Positions 25,799 through 34,298 of a stretch of 64,000 bases of DNA are shown here, one piece after another. Location: the NCBI RefSeq assembly GCF_002563635.1, contig NZ_PDIZ01000003.1, positions 248,001 through 312,000 of the forward strand. The letters run 5' to 3'. Below the pieces are notes generated by a model that saw nothing but the letters and a program-made list of their open reading frames with translations, was not told the origin of the DNA and ran no database searches. Source of the stretch: Bacillus sp. es.036 (GTDB lineage Bacteria > Bacillota > Bacilli > Bacillales > Guptibacillaceae). A program made the translations under genes and the position numbers. Position 1 is the stretch's first letter, and every line of letters begins with the position of its first letter.

Positions 25799-25834
25799 AT
25801 GCATGCTCTTATGTGAAGAGGATGCATTTTTTAT
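25799..25834 (+). terminator. Terminator of the cobalamin riboswitch
   Basis: ATGCATGCTCTT and AAGAGGATGCAT pair over 12 positions with one mismatch around a 5-base loop, followed by T6. It lies between aptamer and thioesterase start, as expected for an expression platform. Confidence 0.85.
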
Positions 25835-25856
25835 TGTTTGGAAAAGGAGAGAGGAT

Positions 25857-26351
25857 ATGAAAAAGACAGTAAGCGAATCAAGAGTCTATAAGAGCAGTCG
25901 TATTTTTCCACCGGACTTGAACAGTCACGGAACCTTATTTGGAGGGAAATTACTTGCGGACATGGATATGTTAGCATCAATCGCAGCAACAAGGCATTCT
26001 CGTCTAGAATGCGTCACGGTATCAATGGATACAGTTGAGTTTTTGCATCCTATTACCGAAGAAGATTCGATTCATTATGAAGCATTTGTCATTTGGACAG
26101 GAAAAAGTTCTATGGAAGTTTTTGTGAAAGTAACCGCTGAACATTTATTGACAGGTGCAAATCGTATAGCAGCTACGTGCTTTATTTCGTTTGTTGCTTT
26201 GCTTGAAGGAAAGCCGATGCAAGTCCCTGGAATCGAACCAGAAACAGAAGGGGAGAGGCAACTTAATGTGCTGGCGCAAAAACGAGCTCAAAAACGATTG
26301 GAACGTAAAGTAACAAGTAAGAACTTAGCGGAAATTTTAACCATGTTATAA
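25857..26351 (+). CDS. Acyl-CoA thioesterase, hotdog fold (YciA/ACOT type)
   Basis: A 164-residue single hotdog-domain thioesterase. FPPDLNSHGTLFGGKLLADMD is the hallmark N-terminal block, with the catalytic Asn-His-Gly region and the long helix. VSMDTVEFLHPI and GANRIAATCFISFVAL complete the fold. A basic C-terminal tail (QKRAQKRLERK) follows. The real start is ATG 25857 behind AAAGGAGAG; the frame is open upstream through the riboswitch terminator, which would not make sense as coding. It should hydrolyse acyl-CoAs in the cytosol. Its transcript carries, or starts after, a cobalamin riboswitch, a pairing I do not know from elsewhere. Confidence 0.88.
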   Translation: MKKTVSESRVYKSSRIFPPDLNSHGTLFGGKLLADMDMLASIAATRHSRLECVTVSMDTVEFLHPITEEDSIHYEAFVIWTGKSSMEVFVKVTAEHLLTGANRIAATCFISFVALLEGKPMQVPGIEPETEGERQLNVLAQKRAQKRLERKVTSKNLAEILTML

Positions 26352-26358
26352 CAAAAAT

Positions 26359-26390
26359 GGGGGAGCGGAGTTATCCGTCTCTCCTTTCTT
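26359..26390 (+). terminator. Weak terminator after the thioesterase gene
   Basis: GGGGGAGCGG and CCGTCTCTCC pair at nine of ten positions, three as wobbles, followed by TTTCTT. Confidence 0.5.
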
Positions 26391-26505
26391 ACGTTTTCAT
26401 CCTGATTACTTGGAATAAGAAACTTTTTTTGAAAACGAAGTTAGGAAAAGATAGTTGAGTGGTATAGGAGTTAGAGTGCAACGAAATAACCAAAGGAGAC
26501 GACCA

Positions 26506-27585
26506 ATGTGGATTAAACATGATTTTTTTAAGTATATTACAGGTATAATTCTATTATTAATTTGTTTCTTCTTTTTAACGGAGTTAGGTTTAGTAAAACC
26601 AGTAAAAACAATTATCGGTACACTTTTCTACCCCGTTCTTATTGCTGGCTTTTTATACTATGCGATTAAGCCAATTGTTAAGTTAATGAAGAAAATTCCC
26701 TATGTGTCGGATCTTGCGGCGATATTAGTCGTGTTTTTAGCGATTGCAGGTATCCTCTATACAGGTTTTACTTTTCTAGCAAATCCGATTCAAAGCCAGG
26801 TATCTGAGTTTTCAAAGGAATTACCTGAGAAGTTGAAGGAATCAGCAAAAGATGCAGAAAAGATGATGGAGAATAAGGATATGGGAATGTTTTCGGTAGA
26901 AAATCTCCAACAAAAAGCAACAGGCTTTTTAGGGAATTTAACACAAAATTTGGGTGATCATATAATGCAAGTTGTTAGTGCATTAACAAGTGCCACCACA
27001 GTTCTTGTCATTGTGCCTTTTGTTCTGTTTTATTTCCTTAAGGATGATCACAAATTAAGTCCTTTTCTGTTGAAGTTAATCCCTAATAAACATCAAGGGG
27101 AAGGGCGAAAGATTCTTCATAAGATAGATGAAACGCTATCTGCTTATATCATCGGGCAAATTATTGTAGCGATTGTAGACGGTATCTTAATGTATGTGGG
27201 CTATTTAATTATTGGCCTACCTTATGCATTAATATTAGGACTGTTTGTTATGGTCACAGCTGTGGTTCCATTCTTTGGACCTATCATTGGAGTTATCCCA
27301 GCACTTGTGGTGGCTTTAACTCAAGAACCTATTTTAGCGTTGTATGTGATTATTATTACAATAGTCGTTCAACAACTAGAAGGAAACCTGGTAGCCCCTG
27401 TAGTACTTGGCAAAAGGTTAAACATTCATCCTTTAACGATTATTTTACTACTCATTGTAGCAGCTGCTTTATATGGCTTTATTGGAATGCTGATTGCTAT
27501 CCCACTTTATTCAGTTATTAAAGTCATTGTTAAGAATTTCTATGAATTCTATCGCATACGGCATCGAGCGGAATTAACTGAATAA
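26506..27585 (+). CDS. AI-2E/UPF0118-family permease
   Basis: A 359-residue membrane protein of the AI-2E exporter-like (UPF0118) family. Two or three N-terminal helices are followed by a soluble, helical segment (about 95-155) and a second set of helices. Conserved motifs are VVPFFGPIIGVIPA and QQLEGNLVAPVVLGKRLNIHPLTI, the strongest family signature. ATG 26506 has AAAGGAG 8 bases upstream; the frame opens earlier at 26455 without a site. Family members include the AI-2 exporter TqsA and sodium/proton antiporters of halophiles, so the substrate is open. It is monocistronic. Confidence 0.88.
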   Translation: MWIKHDFFKYITGIILLLICFFFLTELGLVKPVKTIIGTLFYPVLIAGFLYYAIKPIVKLMKKIPYVSDLAAILVVFLAIAGILYTGFTFLANPIQSQVSEFSKELPEKLKESAKDAEKMMENKDMGMFSVENLQQKATGFLGNLTQNLGDHIMQVVSALTSATTVLVIVPFVLFYFLKDDHKLSPFLLKLIPNKHQGEGRKILHKIDETLSAYIIGQIIVAIVDGILMYVGYLIIGLPYALILGLFVMVTAVVPFFGPIIGVIPALVVALTQEPILALYVIIITIVVQQLEGNLVAPVVLGKRLNIHPLTIILLLIVAAALYGFIGMLIAIPLYSVIKVIVKNFYEFYRIRHRAELTE

Positions 27586-27590
27586 TGATG

Positions 27591-27631
27591 AACTCCCCTA
27601 ATTCGTTTAAGAATAGGGGAGTTTGTCTTTT
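27591..27631 (+). terminator. Terminator of the AI-2E permease gene
   Basis: AACTCCCCTA and TAGGGGAGTT form a perfect 10-bp stem with a 13-base loop followed by TGTCTTTT. Confidence 0.85.
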
Positions 27632-27647
27632 AGATGTCTTTATAAAT

Positions 27648-27870
27648 GGCTCTTTTCGTAGATATTGTTGCTTTTAGATAAGCGGTTAATTTCCGCTCCT
27701 ACCCGCTTTCCGCGGGGCGGGCGGTGAGCCTCCTCGTCGCTTTCGCTCCTGTGGGGTCTCACCTGTCCCGCTAGTCCCGCAGGAGTCGAGCATCCTTCCG
27801 CTACAATTAGCGAAGCGTGGTTTTTTATTCAATAATTGATTCAAAAGCAACAATCTAATAGAAAAGAGCC
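27648..27870. mobile_element. MITE-like GC-rich repeat element with target-site duplication
   Basis: A 223-bp non-coding element. Its ends, GGCTCTTTTC and GAAAAGAGCC, are perfect inverted repeats. Similarity continues inward to about 30 bases (ATTGTTGCTTTT on both sides). It is flanked by TTATAAAT at 27640-27647 and 27871-27878, an 8-bp direct repeat that fits a target duplication. The core is far richer in G+C than its surroundings (CCGCTTTCCGCGGGGCGGGC). I recognise it as a dispersed Bacillaceae intergenic repeat. It has no transposase. It separates two convergent genes, and the right duplication contains the stop codon of the LLM gene. Confidence 0.85.
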
Positions 27871-28866
27871 TTATAAATAAAGGTGTGCAAGGCGTTCATA
27901 TGAATTTTTCCGTTCTTTAGGGTCGTGTAAGTTTGTCAGTACCATAAATTCTTCTGTCTCATAAAGCTCGCCCAAGTCATCGATTTTCTTTTTTACTGTA
28001 GACGGAGAACCAATAATCATTCGCTTTCGGTTTATCTCTATCCTTTCCTTTTCGGAAGCTGTATATCGATATTTCCTTGCTTCTTCAGGAGAGGGAATAC
28101 GACTATCGAGGCCTTTTTCAACACGTAAAAGCCAGAGGTCCTGGCTTTGAGCAAGTTCCTCAGCATGTTCATCTGTTTCTCCACAAACAACAAAAAGCGC
28201 TATGATTGCTGATGGGGATGAACTATAGTAGGTTGATGTGAACAATTCATAGTAGGTTTTTAACGTATTTTCTCCTCGATCGGGTTTAATGAAGTGGCCA
28301 AAAACATAGCCAATGCCTAACTCTGCTGCTTTTTTTGCACTATTTTCTCCCATGCCCAGAAGCCAGAGAGAAGGCGGGGTATTAGTTTGTGGTGCTGCTT
28401 TGATACCAGCATATTCATGTCCGCTAGGCATGGAATCAGTTAAGTAGTGAGAAAGCTCTTTTAACTGACGAGGAAACTCATTTAAGTTTTTATTTACGCC
28501 ATCTGTTAAAGCAAGTCTCGTTTTTGCTGTACCTCCAGGAGAACGTCCTACGCCAAGGTCAATTCGACCGGGGTGCAGAGCTTCTAACTGACGAAAGTTT
28601 TCGGCTACTTTAAAAGGACTGTATTGTGGGAGTAAGACACCTCCCGAACCTACTTTAATGCGATTTGTTGAGGCTGCGATATGTGCCATCATAATCTCAG
28701 GAGCTGTGCTAGCTAGCCCTTTTGTGCTGTGGTGTTCTGCAAACCAGTATCGTTTATATCCTAGATCTTCTGCTAAAATCGCAAGGTTTCGTGTATTTTC
28801 AAGGGTTGTATATGAGTCACTTCCTGAGGGAATGGGAGCTTGATCAAGAATACTTAAGTTTATCAA
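27871..28866 (-). CDS. LLM-class flavin-dependent monooxygenase (YceB-like)
   Basis: A luciferase-like monooxygenase of about 331 residues. It begins INLSILDQAPIPSG and contains YWFAEHHS, GSGGVLLPQYSPFKVAENF and RIDLGVGRSPGG, the signature of the bacterial single-component subgroup that uses FMNH2. The frame is open to TTG 28908. TTG 28866 is preferred because homologues begin right at LSxLDQ and GAAGGAG lies 11 bases upstream. The stop codon falls in the 8-bp duplication made by the adjoining MITE-like element, so the protein end was preserved. The substrate is unknown. Confidence 0.85.
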   Translation of the reverse strand: MINLSILDQAPIPSGSDSYTTLENTRNLAILAEDLGYKRYWFAEHHSTKGLASTAPEIMMAHIAASTNRIKVGSGGVLLPQYSPFKVAENFRQLEALHPGRIDLGVGRSPGGTAKTRLALTDGVNKNLNEFPRQLKELSHYLTDSMPSGHEYAGIKAAPQTNTPPSLWLLGMGENSAKKAAELGIGYVFGHFIKPDRGENTLKTYYELFTSTYYSSSPSAIIALFVVCGETDEHAEELAQSQDLWLLRVEKGLDSRIPSPEEARKYRYTASEKERIEINRKRMIIGSPSTVKKKIDDLGELYETEEFMVLTNLHDPKERKNSYERLAHLYL

Positions 28867-28973
28867 TCGTCCTGCATCTCCTTCTATTCGCTTTGTTAGT
28901 ATAAGCAATCTCCTTCTATCCTAACGCTTTGTATAGAGATGGGATAGTGATACGACTTCTTCTTGAGAATATA

Positions 28974-28991
28974 TTGTGAAATATTGAGCAA
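28974..28991. promoter_or_regulatory. Rex box, distal (partial)
   Basis: TTGTGAAATATTGAGCAA: the first 12 bases equal the Rex consensus TTGTGAAATATTTCACAA and the last 6 match in part. It lies just upstream of the putative -35. Confidence 0.55.
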
Positions 28992-28996
28992 ATTGA

Positions 28997-29025
28997 TTGC
29001 GACTATGGAAGAGATATCGTATACT
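28997..29025 (+). promoter_or_regulatory. SigA promoter of the NADH oxidase gene
   Basis: TTGCGA (28997-29002) and TATACT (29020-29025) with a 17-base spacer. Rex-like sites lie on both sides. Confidence 0.6.
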
Positions 29026-29038
29026 AAGAATATAGAAA

Positions 29039-29088
29039 TTGTGAAATTCATCACATACCTACTGTTTTATATGTGAAATTATTCACAA
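29039..29088. promoter_or_regulatory. Two Rex operators upstream of NADH oxidase
   Basis: TTGTGAAATTCATCACAT (29039-29056) and ATGTGAAATTATTCACAA (29071-29088) match the Rex consensus TTGTGAA-N4-TTCACAA closely; the second differs at one outer base. Rex is the NADH/NAD+-sensing repressor of Gram-positive bacteria, and an NADH oxidase is a classical target. Binding just after the promoter would block transcription until NADH rises. Confidence 0.82.
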
Positions 29089-29108
29089 TTTAATAAGGAG
29101 GAGTTTTG

Positions 29109-30437
29109 ATGAAGGTAGCAGTAGTTGGATGTACACATGCCGGAACAGCGGCAGTTACAAATATAGCAAGACGTTATCCAGAAGCTAGTATTACTGTTTA
29201 TGAGCGTAATGATAATGTATCCTTCTTATCATGTGGAATTGCTCTATATGTAGGTGGAGTTGTAAAGGATCCGCAGGGGTTATTCTACTCATCTCCTGAA
29301 AAATTAGAAGAGATGGGCGTAACGATGAAAATGAAGCACGAAGTATTGCAAATTGATTCTAAAAATAATCGTATTCGTATTAAAAATATAAAAACAAACG
29401 AAGTGTTTGAAGATGATTACGATAAACTAGTGATGGCGACTGGTTCATGGCCAATCGTACCGCCAATTGAAGGAATTCAACTTCATAATATCCTTTTATC
29501 TAAAAATTACACCCAAGCCAATACAATTATTGAAAAAGCGAAAGATGCTAAGCGCGTCACCGTAATTGGTGCAGGCTATATTGGCGTTGAATTAGTAGAG
29601 GCTTTTCGGAAGTATGGAAAAGAAGTAACGCTTATCGATGGAGAAGACCGTATTTTAAGTAAATATCTTGATCCTGAATTCACAAATGTTATAGAAGAAG
29701 ACTTTAGAGAGCGTGGGATAAAGCTTGCTCTTAATGAAACGGTAACTCGCTTCGAAGGTGAAGAGACCGTCTCTAAAGTGGTAACAACTAAAGGTGAATA
29801 TGAAACAGATCTCGTTATCCTTTCAGTAGGTTTTCGTCCAAATACAGATCTTCTTAAAGGTCAAGTAGATATGATGCCAAACGGTGCCATTATTGTGGAT
29901 GAATATATGAGAACGAGTCAACATACGATTTTTGCTGCGGGCGATAGCTGTGCGATTCGTTATAATCCAACTGGCGAAAATGCTTATATTCCTCTAGCTA
30001 CAAATGCGGTTCGAATGGGAACGCTCGTTGGACATAACATTATGGAGCCGACAATCAGATATATGGGTACTCAAGGAACGTCAGGGTTGCATCTTTTTGA
30101 TTATAGTATGGCTTCTACTGGATTAACCGAGAAGGCAGCTCTTCGTGCGGGAAAGAATGTGAAAACAATCACAATCGAAGAAAATAACCGTCCTGAATTT
30201 ATGCCAGATTATGAAGTCATTACGTTAAAAGTTGTCTATGAAGAAGAGAACAGGAGAATTTTAGGTGCGCAGGTGATCTCTAAAGCTGATGTAACGCAAT
30301 CGATTAATACACTATCTGTGTGCATTCAAAACAGCATGACAATTGATGAACTAGGATACATTGATTTCTTTTTCCAGCCACACTTTAATAAACCCTGGAA
30401 TTTTCTTAATCAGGCCGGTCTCCAGGCGGCTTTATAA
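29109..30437 (+). CDS. FAD-dependent NADH oxidase / CoA-disulfide reductase family
   Basis: A 442-residue pyridine nucleotide-disulfide oxidoreductase. Features are the FAD-binding VAVVGCTHAGTAAV, the single redox Cys42 in SFLSCGIAL, the NADH-binding VTVIGAGYIGVELVEAF, the second FAD motif IFAAGDSCAI and the C-terminal dimerisation domain. The single cysteine places it with water-forming NADH oxidase, NADH peroxidase and CoA-disulfide reductase, not classical disulfide reductases. ATG 29109 follows TAAGGAGGAG. Rex operators upstream favour the NADH-oxidising role: regenerating NAD+ with oxygen. CoA-disulfide reduction remains possible. Confidence 0.9.
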   Translation: MKVAVVGCTHAGTAAVTNIARRYPEASITVYERNDNVSFLSCGIALYVGGVVKDPQGLFYSSPEKLEEMGVTMKMKHEVLQIDSKNNRIRIKNIKTNEVFEDDYDKLVMATGSWPIVPPIEGIQLHNILLSKNYTQANTIIEKAKDAKRVTVIGAGYIGVELVEAFRKYGKEVTLIDGEDRILSKYLDPEFTNVIEEDFRERGIKLALNETVTRFEGEETVSKVVTTKGEYETDLVILSVGFRPNTDLLKGQVDMMPNGAIIVDEYMRTSQHTIFAAGDSCAIRYNPTGENAYIPLATNAVRMGTLVGHNIMEPTIRYMGTQGTSGLHLFDYSMASTGLTEKAALRAGKNVKTITIEENNRPEFMPDYEVITLKVVYEEENRRILGAQVISKADVTQSINTLSVCIQNSMTIDELGYIDFFFQPHFNKPWNFLNQAGLQAAL

Positions 30438-30443
30438 TTGTCT

Positions 30444-30481
30444 GTCCTCTGGCATCACACTATGCCAGAGGACTTCTTTTA
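30444..30481 (+). terminator. Terminator of the NADH oxidase gene
   Basis: GTCCTCTGGCAT and ATGCCAGAGGAC form a perfect 12-bp stem followed by TTCTTTT. Confidence 0.9.
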
Positions 30482-30560
30482 TATTCTGCGATGCTTGCAT
30501 CCTAACCTTTCGATAGCCATAATAAAGGATAGAAAATGTGTAGGAGAGAGTGAAGAAACA

Positions 30561-31214
30561 GTGACTAATAAAAATTCGGATATAAATGTAGAACAAAAGC
30601 ATACACGGATTTACCTCATTCGCCATGGTGAAAGTGAATGGAACGCAGCAGGAGACCTCTATTGTGGGCGAACGGATATCGGGCTTTCTAAAGAAGGTGT
30701 CACACAAGCGAAGAATGCAGGCGACTTTCTTAGTTCAGTGGCATTTGATCGGGCATACGCGTCCCCATTGATTCGAGCACGTGATACAGCTGAACTTATT
30801 TTAGGAGAACGGAATTTACCGATTCAACTAGACGAACGGATTTATGAAGGAGATTTTGGCGAGTGGGAAGGACGATCCAAAGCAGCTTTTATAAAAGAAG
30901 ATCCTGATTCATGGGAGAGTTGGATGGCGAATCCCTGGGAAACAAGAGCTGGTAGAACTGGTGAAACTGCGCGAGAAATGTATGAGAGAGCATCGGCTTT
31001 CTTTAAGGAAGTTAGTGACAAACATCCAGGTGAAACTGTACTCGTTGTCGCTCATAACAACACCATTCGCTTCTTCCTTGCGGGTATTTTAGGGATGCCT
31101 TTTTCAAACTATCGTCGCATCTTTCAAGATAATACAGGTATCAATGTTCTCGATGTGGATGGCGATGATCTTCTCATACGTAGTCTGAATATCAATGCTC
31201 ATCTAAATGATTGA
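30561..31214 (+). CDS. Histidine phosphatase family protein (phosphoglycerate-mutase-like)
   Basis: About 217 residues. IYLIRHGESEWN carries the catalytic RHG, followed by GRTDIGLSKEG, YASPLIRARDTAE, YEGDFGEWEGR and VLVVAHNNTIRFFLAG with the second catalytic His. This is the cofactor-independent-of-DPG, broad phosphatase type (CobC/YhfR/GpmB-like). The frame is open back to 30438 through the NADH oxidase terminator, so I take GTG 30561 after GGAGAGAGTGAAG. The spacing is long and the start is not certain. The substrate is unknown; alpha-ribazole phosphate is one option given the family, but no cobalamin genes adjoin it. Confidence 0.83.
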   Translation: MTNKNSDINVEQKHTRIYLIRHGESEWNAAGDLYCGRTDIGLSKEGVTQAKNAGDFLSSVAFDRAYASPLIRARDTAELILGERNLPIQLDERIYEGDFGEWEGRSKAAFIKEDPDSWESWMANPWETRAGRTGETAREMYERASAFFKEVSDKHPGETVLVVAHNNTIRFFLAGILGMPFSNYRRIFQDNTGINVLDVDGDDLLIRSLNINAHLND

Positions 31215-31221
31215 ATAGAAA

Positions 31222-31250
31222 AAAGCGATGCAGCTGCATCGCTTTCTTCT
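31222..31250. terminator. Bidirectional terminator between phosphatase and symporter genes
   Basis: AAAGCGATGCAG and CTGCATCGCTTT are perfect complements, flanked by A- and T-rich tracts. The genes on both sides converge here. Confidence 0.88.
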
Positions 31251-32571
31251 ATCGAGAAAGTTCTTTGTATGATTTTTTGACAACGCTACTTAAAGCGATC
31301 AGAGCAATGACGTTCGGTAATACCATAAATGCGTTAAATGTATCGGCAAGTTGCCAAACGAACGGAACGTTTAGGACCGTCCCAAGAACGATGAAGATAA
31401 GCACAGCGGCACGATAATACGGCACACTTTTTTCACCAAATAAATAGTTCACGTTTGTTTCACCAAAGTAAGCCCATCCTAAAATCGTTGTAAAGCTAAA
31501 GAACAATAAACTAAACGCAATAAAGTAAACACCAAAGCTTCCGAGCCCACTAGTAAAACTGGCCTGAGTTAATTCGATGCCAGTTAAATTGGAACTTGCA
31601 CCGTCAGTTACGAGAATAACGAGGGCTGTAACGGTACAAATAATCACGGTATCAATGAGAACACCGACCATGGCCACAAATCCTTGTTGAGCAGGGTGTT
31701 TCACTTCTGCCACAGCGTGGGCGTGAGGTGTTGACCCCATACCTGCTTCGTTGGAGAATAGCCCTCTTGCAACGCCATATCGAATGGCTTCTTTAATAGA
31801 AGCACCAAGCACTCCGCCTCCAGCAGATTCAGGAGTGAAAGCTGACTCCACGATAAGTGATAACGCTGGAAGTACTTGATCAAAATGTAAGACAAGAATC
31901 ATAAGGGCCCCAATGATGTAGAGTAATGCCATGATTGGAACAACATTTCCAGCAAATCGGGCGATGCGATTGATACCACCGAATAGAATTAAACTAATTA
32001 ATATCGCAACGCCGAAACCGATCACAAGCGGTGGAATTTGAAAAGCGGTTTGAAACGCTTCTGCAATTGAATTGGATTGTACCATATTCCCGACAAATCC
32101 AAGTGCACAAATAATGGCTATGGCAAAGAAAGCGGCTAGTTTTTTACTACCTAGACCGTCGCGGATATAGTAAGCAGGTCCGCCTTTCACAACTCCGTTT
32201 TCTTTAACGCGAAACTTCTGAGCTAGCACAGCTTCCGCAAAGATCGTGGCCATACCAAGAAAGGAAGAGATCCACATCCAAAAAATAGCTCCTGGTCCAC
32301 CTGCTGCAATCGCAGTGGCCACTCCGGCTAAGTTTCCTGTTCCTACTTGAGCGGCAATGGCTGTTGAGAGCGCCTGGTAAGATGATATGCCGTTTTGTTT
32401 CTTTTTCGAGAAAAGGGGGCCAAATGTTTGACGAAACCCTTCTTTTAAACCTGTAAACTGGATAAACCCAAGACGTATCGTGAAGAATAGTCCAGTTCCA
32501 AGAAGAAGGGAAATCATAATAGGTCCCCACAGAATCTCATTTATTGCTTCTATTGCTTGCACTGTTGTCAA
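31249..32571 (-). CDS. Sodium:alanine symporter (AGCS family), copy 2
   Basis: An alanine/glycine:cation symporter of about 440 residues with roughly ten helices. It contains GTGLFFTIRLGFIQF, AQVGTGNLAGVATAIAAGGPGA, KGGPAYYI and LFSNEAGMGSTPHAHA. The frame is open to TTG 32631, but family members start just before the EAINEILWG block. TTG 32571 or GTG 32562 are more likely; none has a strong ribosome binding site. It is a paralogue of the symporter at 19.3 kb, and the two differ substantially. Expected to couple uptake of alanine, glycine or a related amino acid to Na+. Confidence 0.88.
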   Translation of the reverse strand: MTTVQAIEAINEILWGPIMISLLLGTGLFFTIRLGFIQFTGLKEGFRQTFGPLFSKKKQNGISSYQALSTAIAAQVGTGNLAGVATAIAAGGPGAIFWMWISSFLGMATIFAEAVLAQKFRVKENGVVKGGPAYYIRDGLGSKKLAAFFAIAIICALGFVGNMVQSNSIAEAFQTAFQIPPLVIGFGVAILISLILFGGINRIARFAGNVVPIMALLYIIGALMILVLHFDQVLPALSLIVESAFTPESAGGGVLGASIKEAIRYGVARGLFSNEAGMGSTPHAHAVAEVKHPAQQGFVAMVGVLIDTVIICTVTALVILVTDGASSNLTGIELTQASFTSGLGSFGVYFIAFSLLFFSFTTILGWAYFGETNVNYLFGEKSVPYYRAAVLIFIVLGTVLNVPFVWQLADTFNAFMVLPNVIALIALSSVVKKSYKELSR

Positions 32572-32660
32572 CTCGCTCTCATGAAAAAATAAGATTCTCC
32601 AATGATAGCTTATTTTTTCACTATACTTCAACCCATTAAATCACTATGGTAACCATTTCC

Positions 32661-33851
32661 TTAGTAATTTGTTTGTGATTGAAGACGTTTTTCTGTTTTC
32701 TTCTGTTTTTGGATCCATTGATAAAAGAACAAAATTCCAATAACAAAGATGCCGAGCATCATGTAAAGATTTGCATATCCTAAAGTGGTTACGATAATCC
32801 CAAGTATAAACGATCCGGTTGCAATTCCCGTATCGAAAAAAGTGAAAAACGTGGCAGTGGCGTGTGCACTTCTTGATTCAGGAGCGGCTTGTATGGCTAA
32901 CGTCTGAAAGCTTGGGACAATTGAGCCATAACCTAACCCGATTAACGCACCTGCAAGAAGTAACATCCATGACTCGGTTGTTAAGCTAAGTGTAACGAGA
33001 CCGAGCGCAAATAGAACGAATGCAGGCAAGATGACCGTATTCGGTCCTCTTACGTCAAACATTCTGCCAGTGAAAGGTCTTGAGACGAGCATCGCTACAG
33101 CAAATACGGCGAAAAAGAATCCTGCAGCTTCAAGAAGACCAATTGATTTCGCATAGAGCGAAATAAATGAAATAACGCTCGCATATGAGAATGCGACGAA
33201 GAGGCCAACGATTGCAATAGGAAATGATTTTTTCTCAAAAAGATCATTGAACGTTAATTTATGGGTCGGTGCGGGTTCACTATTTTCAATTACTTTCACC
33301 CCGAGTGTACAGAGAACGCCAATCATCATAATTCCACTAAGGACAAGGAAAATTGTCATATATGAAACATATTGAAGAAGCGTAAGGGCGATAAATGGTC
33401 CTGTAACAACTGCTAGATTCATAGACATCGCAAAGTAACCAAGGCCTTCTCCGCGTCGTTCACGTGGAATGGTGTCTGCTGCAATTCCCCCAGCTGCGGT
33501 TGTCACAATACTAAACCAAACCCCATGAAAGAAGCGAAGAAAAAGCAACGCAACATAGTTATCGACTAATGGGTATAAAAAGGAGGATGCTGCAAAAAAA
33601 GCTGCGCTTGTAACAAGCATTTTCTTTTTCCCAAACCGATCAATTAATCTACCAGAAAAAGGCCGCACAATAATGGCAGATAACAAGAAGATTGTAATGA
33701 TAAGACCAGCTTCAGATTCACTCCCACCAATTTCTTCTGTAACGTAAATTGGAAGTAGTGTTAGTAGCGCATAGAAAACGATGAAAATAAATAGATTACT
33801 AATGGAGATGTTTAAAAAACTTTTGGTCCAAATCGGTTGTTTATTAGACAT
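32661..33851 (-). CDS. MFS transporter (drug/efflux type)
   Basis: A 396-residue major facilitator superfamily protein with twelve predicted helices. Features are SEAGLIITIFLLSAIIVRPFSGRLIDRFGKKK (motif A between helices 2 and 3) and a similar RPFTGRMFDVRGPN between helices 8 and 9. ATG 33851 follows GGAGAGGAG and overlaps the stop of the marR gene by 8 bases, so the two are translationally coupled. Regulation by the MarR protein is very likely. It probably exports a toxic compound or metabolite; the substrate is unknown. Confidence 0.9.
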   Translation of the reverse strand: MSNKQPIWTKSFLNISISNLFIFIVFYALLTLLPIYVTEEIGGSESEAGLIITIFLLSAIIVRPFSGRLIDRFGKKKMLVTSAAFFAASSFLYPLVDNYVALLFLRFFHGVWFSIVTTAAGGIAADTIPRERRGEGLGYFAMSMNLAVVTGPFIALTLLQYVSYMTIFLVLSGIMMIGVLCTLGVKVIENSEPAPTHKLTFNDLFEKKSFPIAIVGLFVAFSYASVISFISLYAKSIGLLEAAGFFFAVFAVAMLVSRPFTGRMFDVRGPNTVILPAFVLFALGLVTLSLTTESWMLLLAGALIGLGYGSIVPSFQTLAIQAAPESRSAHATATFFTFFDTGIATGSFILGIIVTTLGYANLYMMLGIFVIGILFFYQWIQKQKKTEKRLQSQTNY

Positions 33852-34275
33852 GTTGCTCCTCTCCTTTCTTTGCTCCAATTTGTTTTAAAAGATAATAAAA
33901 ATGAGCTTGCTCTTCAGATGATAATTGCGACAGGAGTGACTCTTCCAATTTTTGAATGGATTCTTTAATAACAGGTAAGAGGTTTTCTGCTTCCTGCGTG
34001 AGACGAACAATCCGTTCCCGTTTATCAGAACCTTCTGTTCGTGTAATCCAATTGCTTTTCTCCATTCGCACGAGCGTGCGTGTTGTAGTAGGAGCTTCAA
34101 CATTTAAATATTTCCAAATGTCTGTCTGTTTCATTGGTCCAAATTGATCAAGGCAGTACAAAATGGTCCATTGAGAACTATAGAGGTGGTAGTGTTTTAG
34201 CAATTCGTTCACTTCTTTTGTGATAAAGCGAACTTGTTGATGTAAGTTGTGAAAAATATCGCTCGTTGAAATCAT
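33844..34275 (-). CDS. MarR-family transcriptional regulator
   Basis: A 143-residue winged-helix protein. The HTH region is MKQTDIWKYLNVEAPTTTRTLVRMEKSNWI, and the wing RTEGSDKRERIVRLTQEAE carries the DxR motif of MarR proteins. It starts 23 bases downstream of a 20-bp near-palindrome that could be its own operator. It is the first gene of a two-gene operon with the MFS transporter, and so probably represses itself and the transporter, with release by the exported compound. Confidence 0.9.
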   Translation of the reverse strand: MISTSDIFHNLHQQVRFITKEVNELLKHYHLYSSQWTILYCLDQFGPMKQTDIWKYLNVEAPTTTRTLVRMEKSNWITRTEGSDKRERIVRLTQEAENLLPVIKESIQKLEESLLSQLSSEEQAHFYYLLKQIGAKKGEEQHV

Positions 34276-34298
34276 ATTTCCTCCGTGGAATTTTCATT

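Noticed and set aside
27660-27830. A structured non-coding RNA or riboswitch in the GC-rich block
   Set aside because: Terminal inverted repeats and an 8-bp duplication explain it better as an inserted repeat element.
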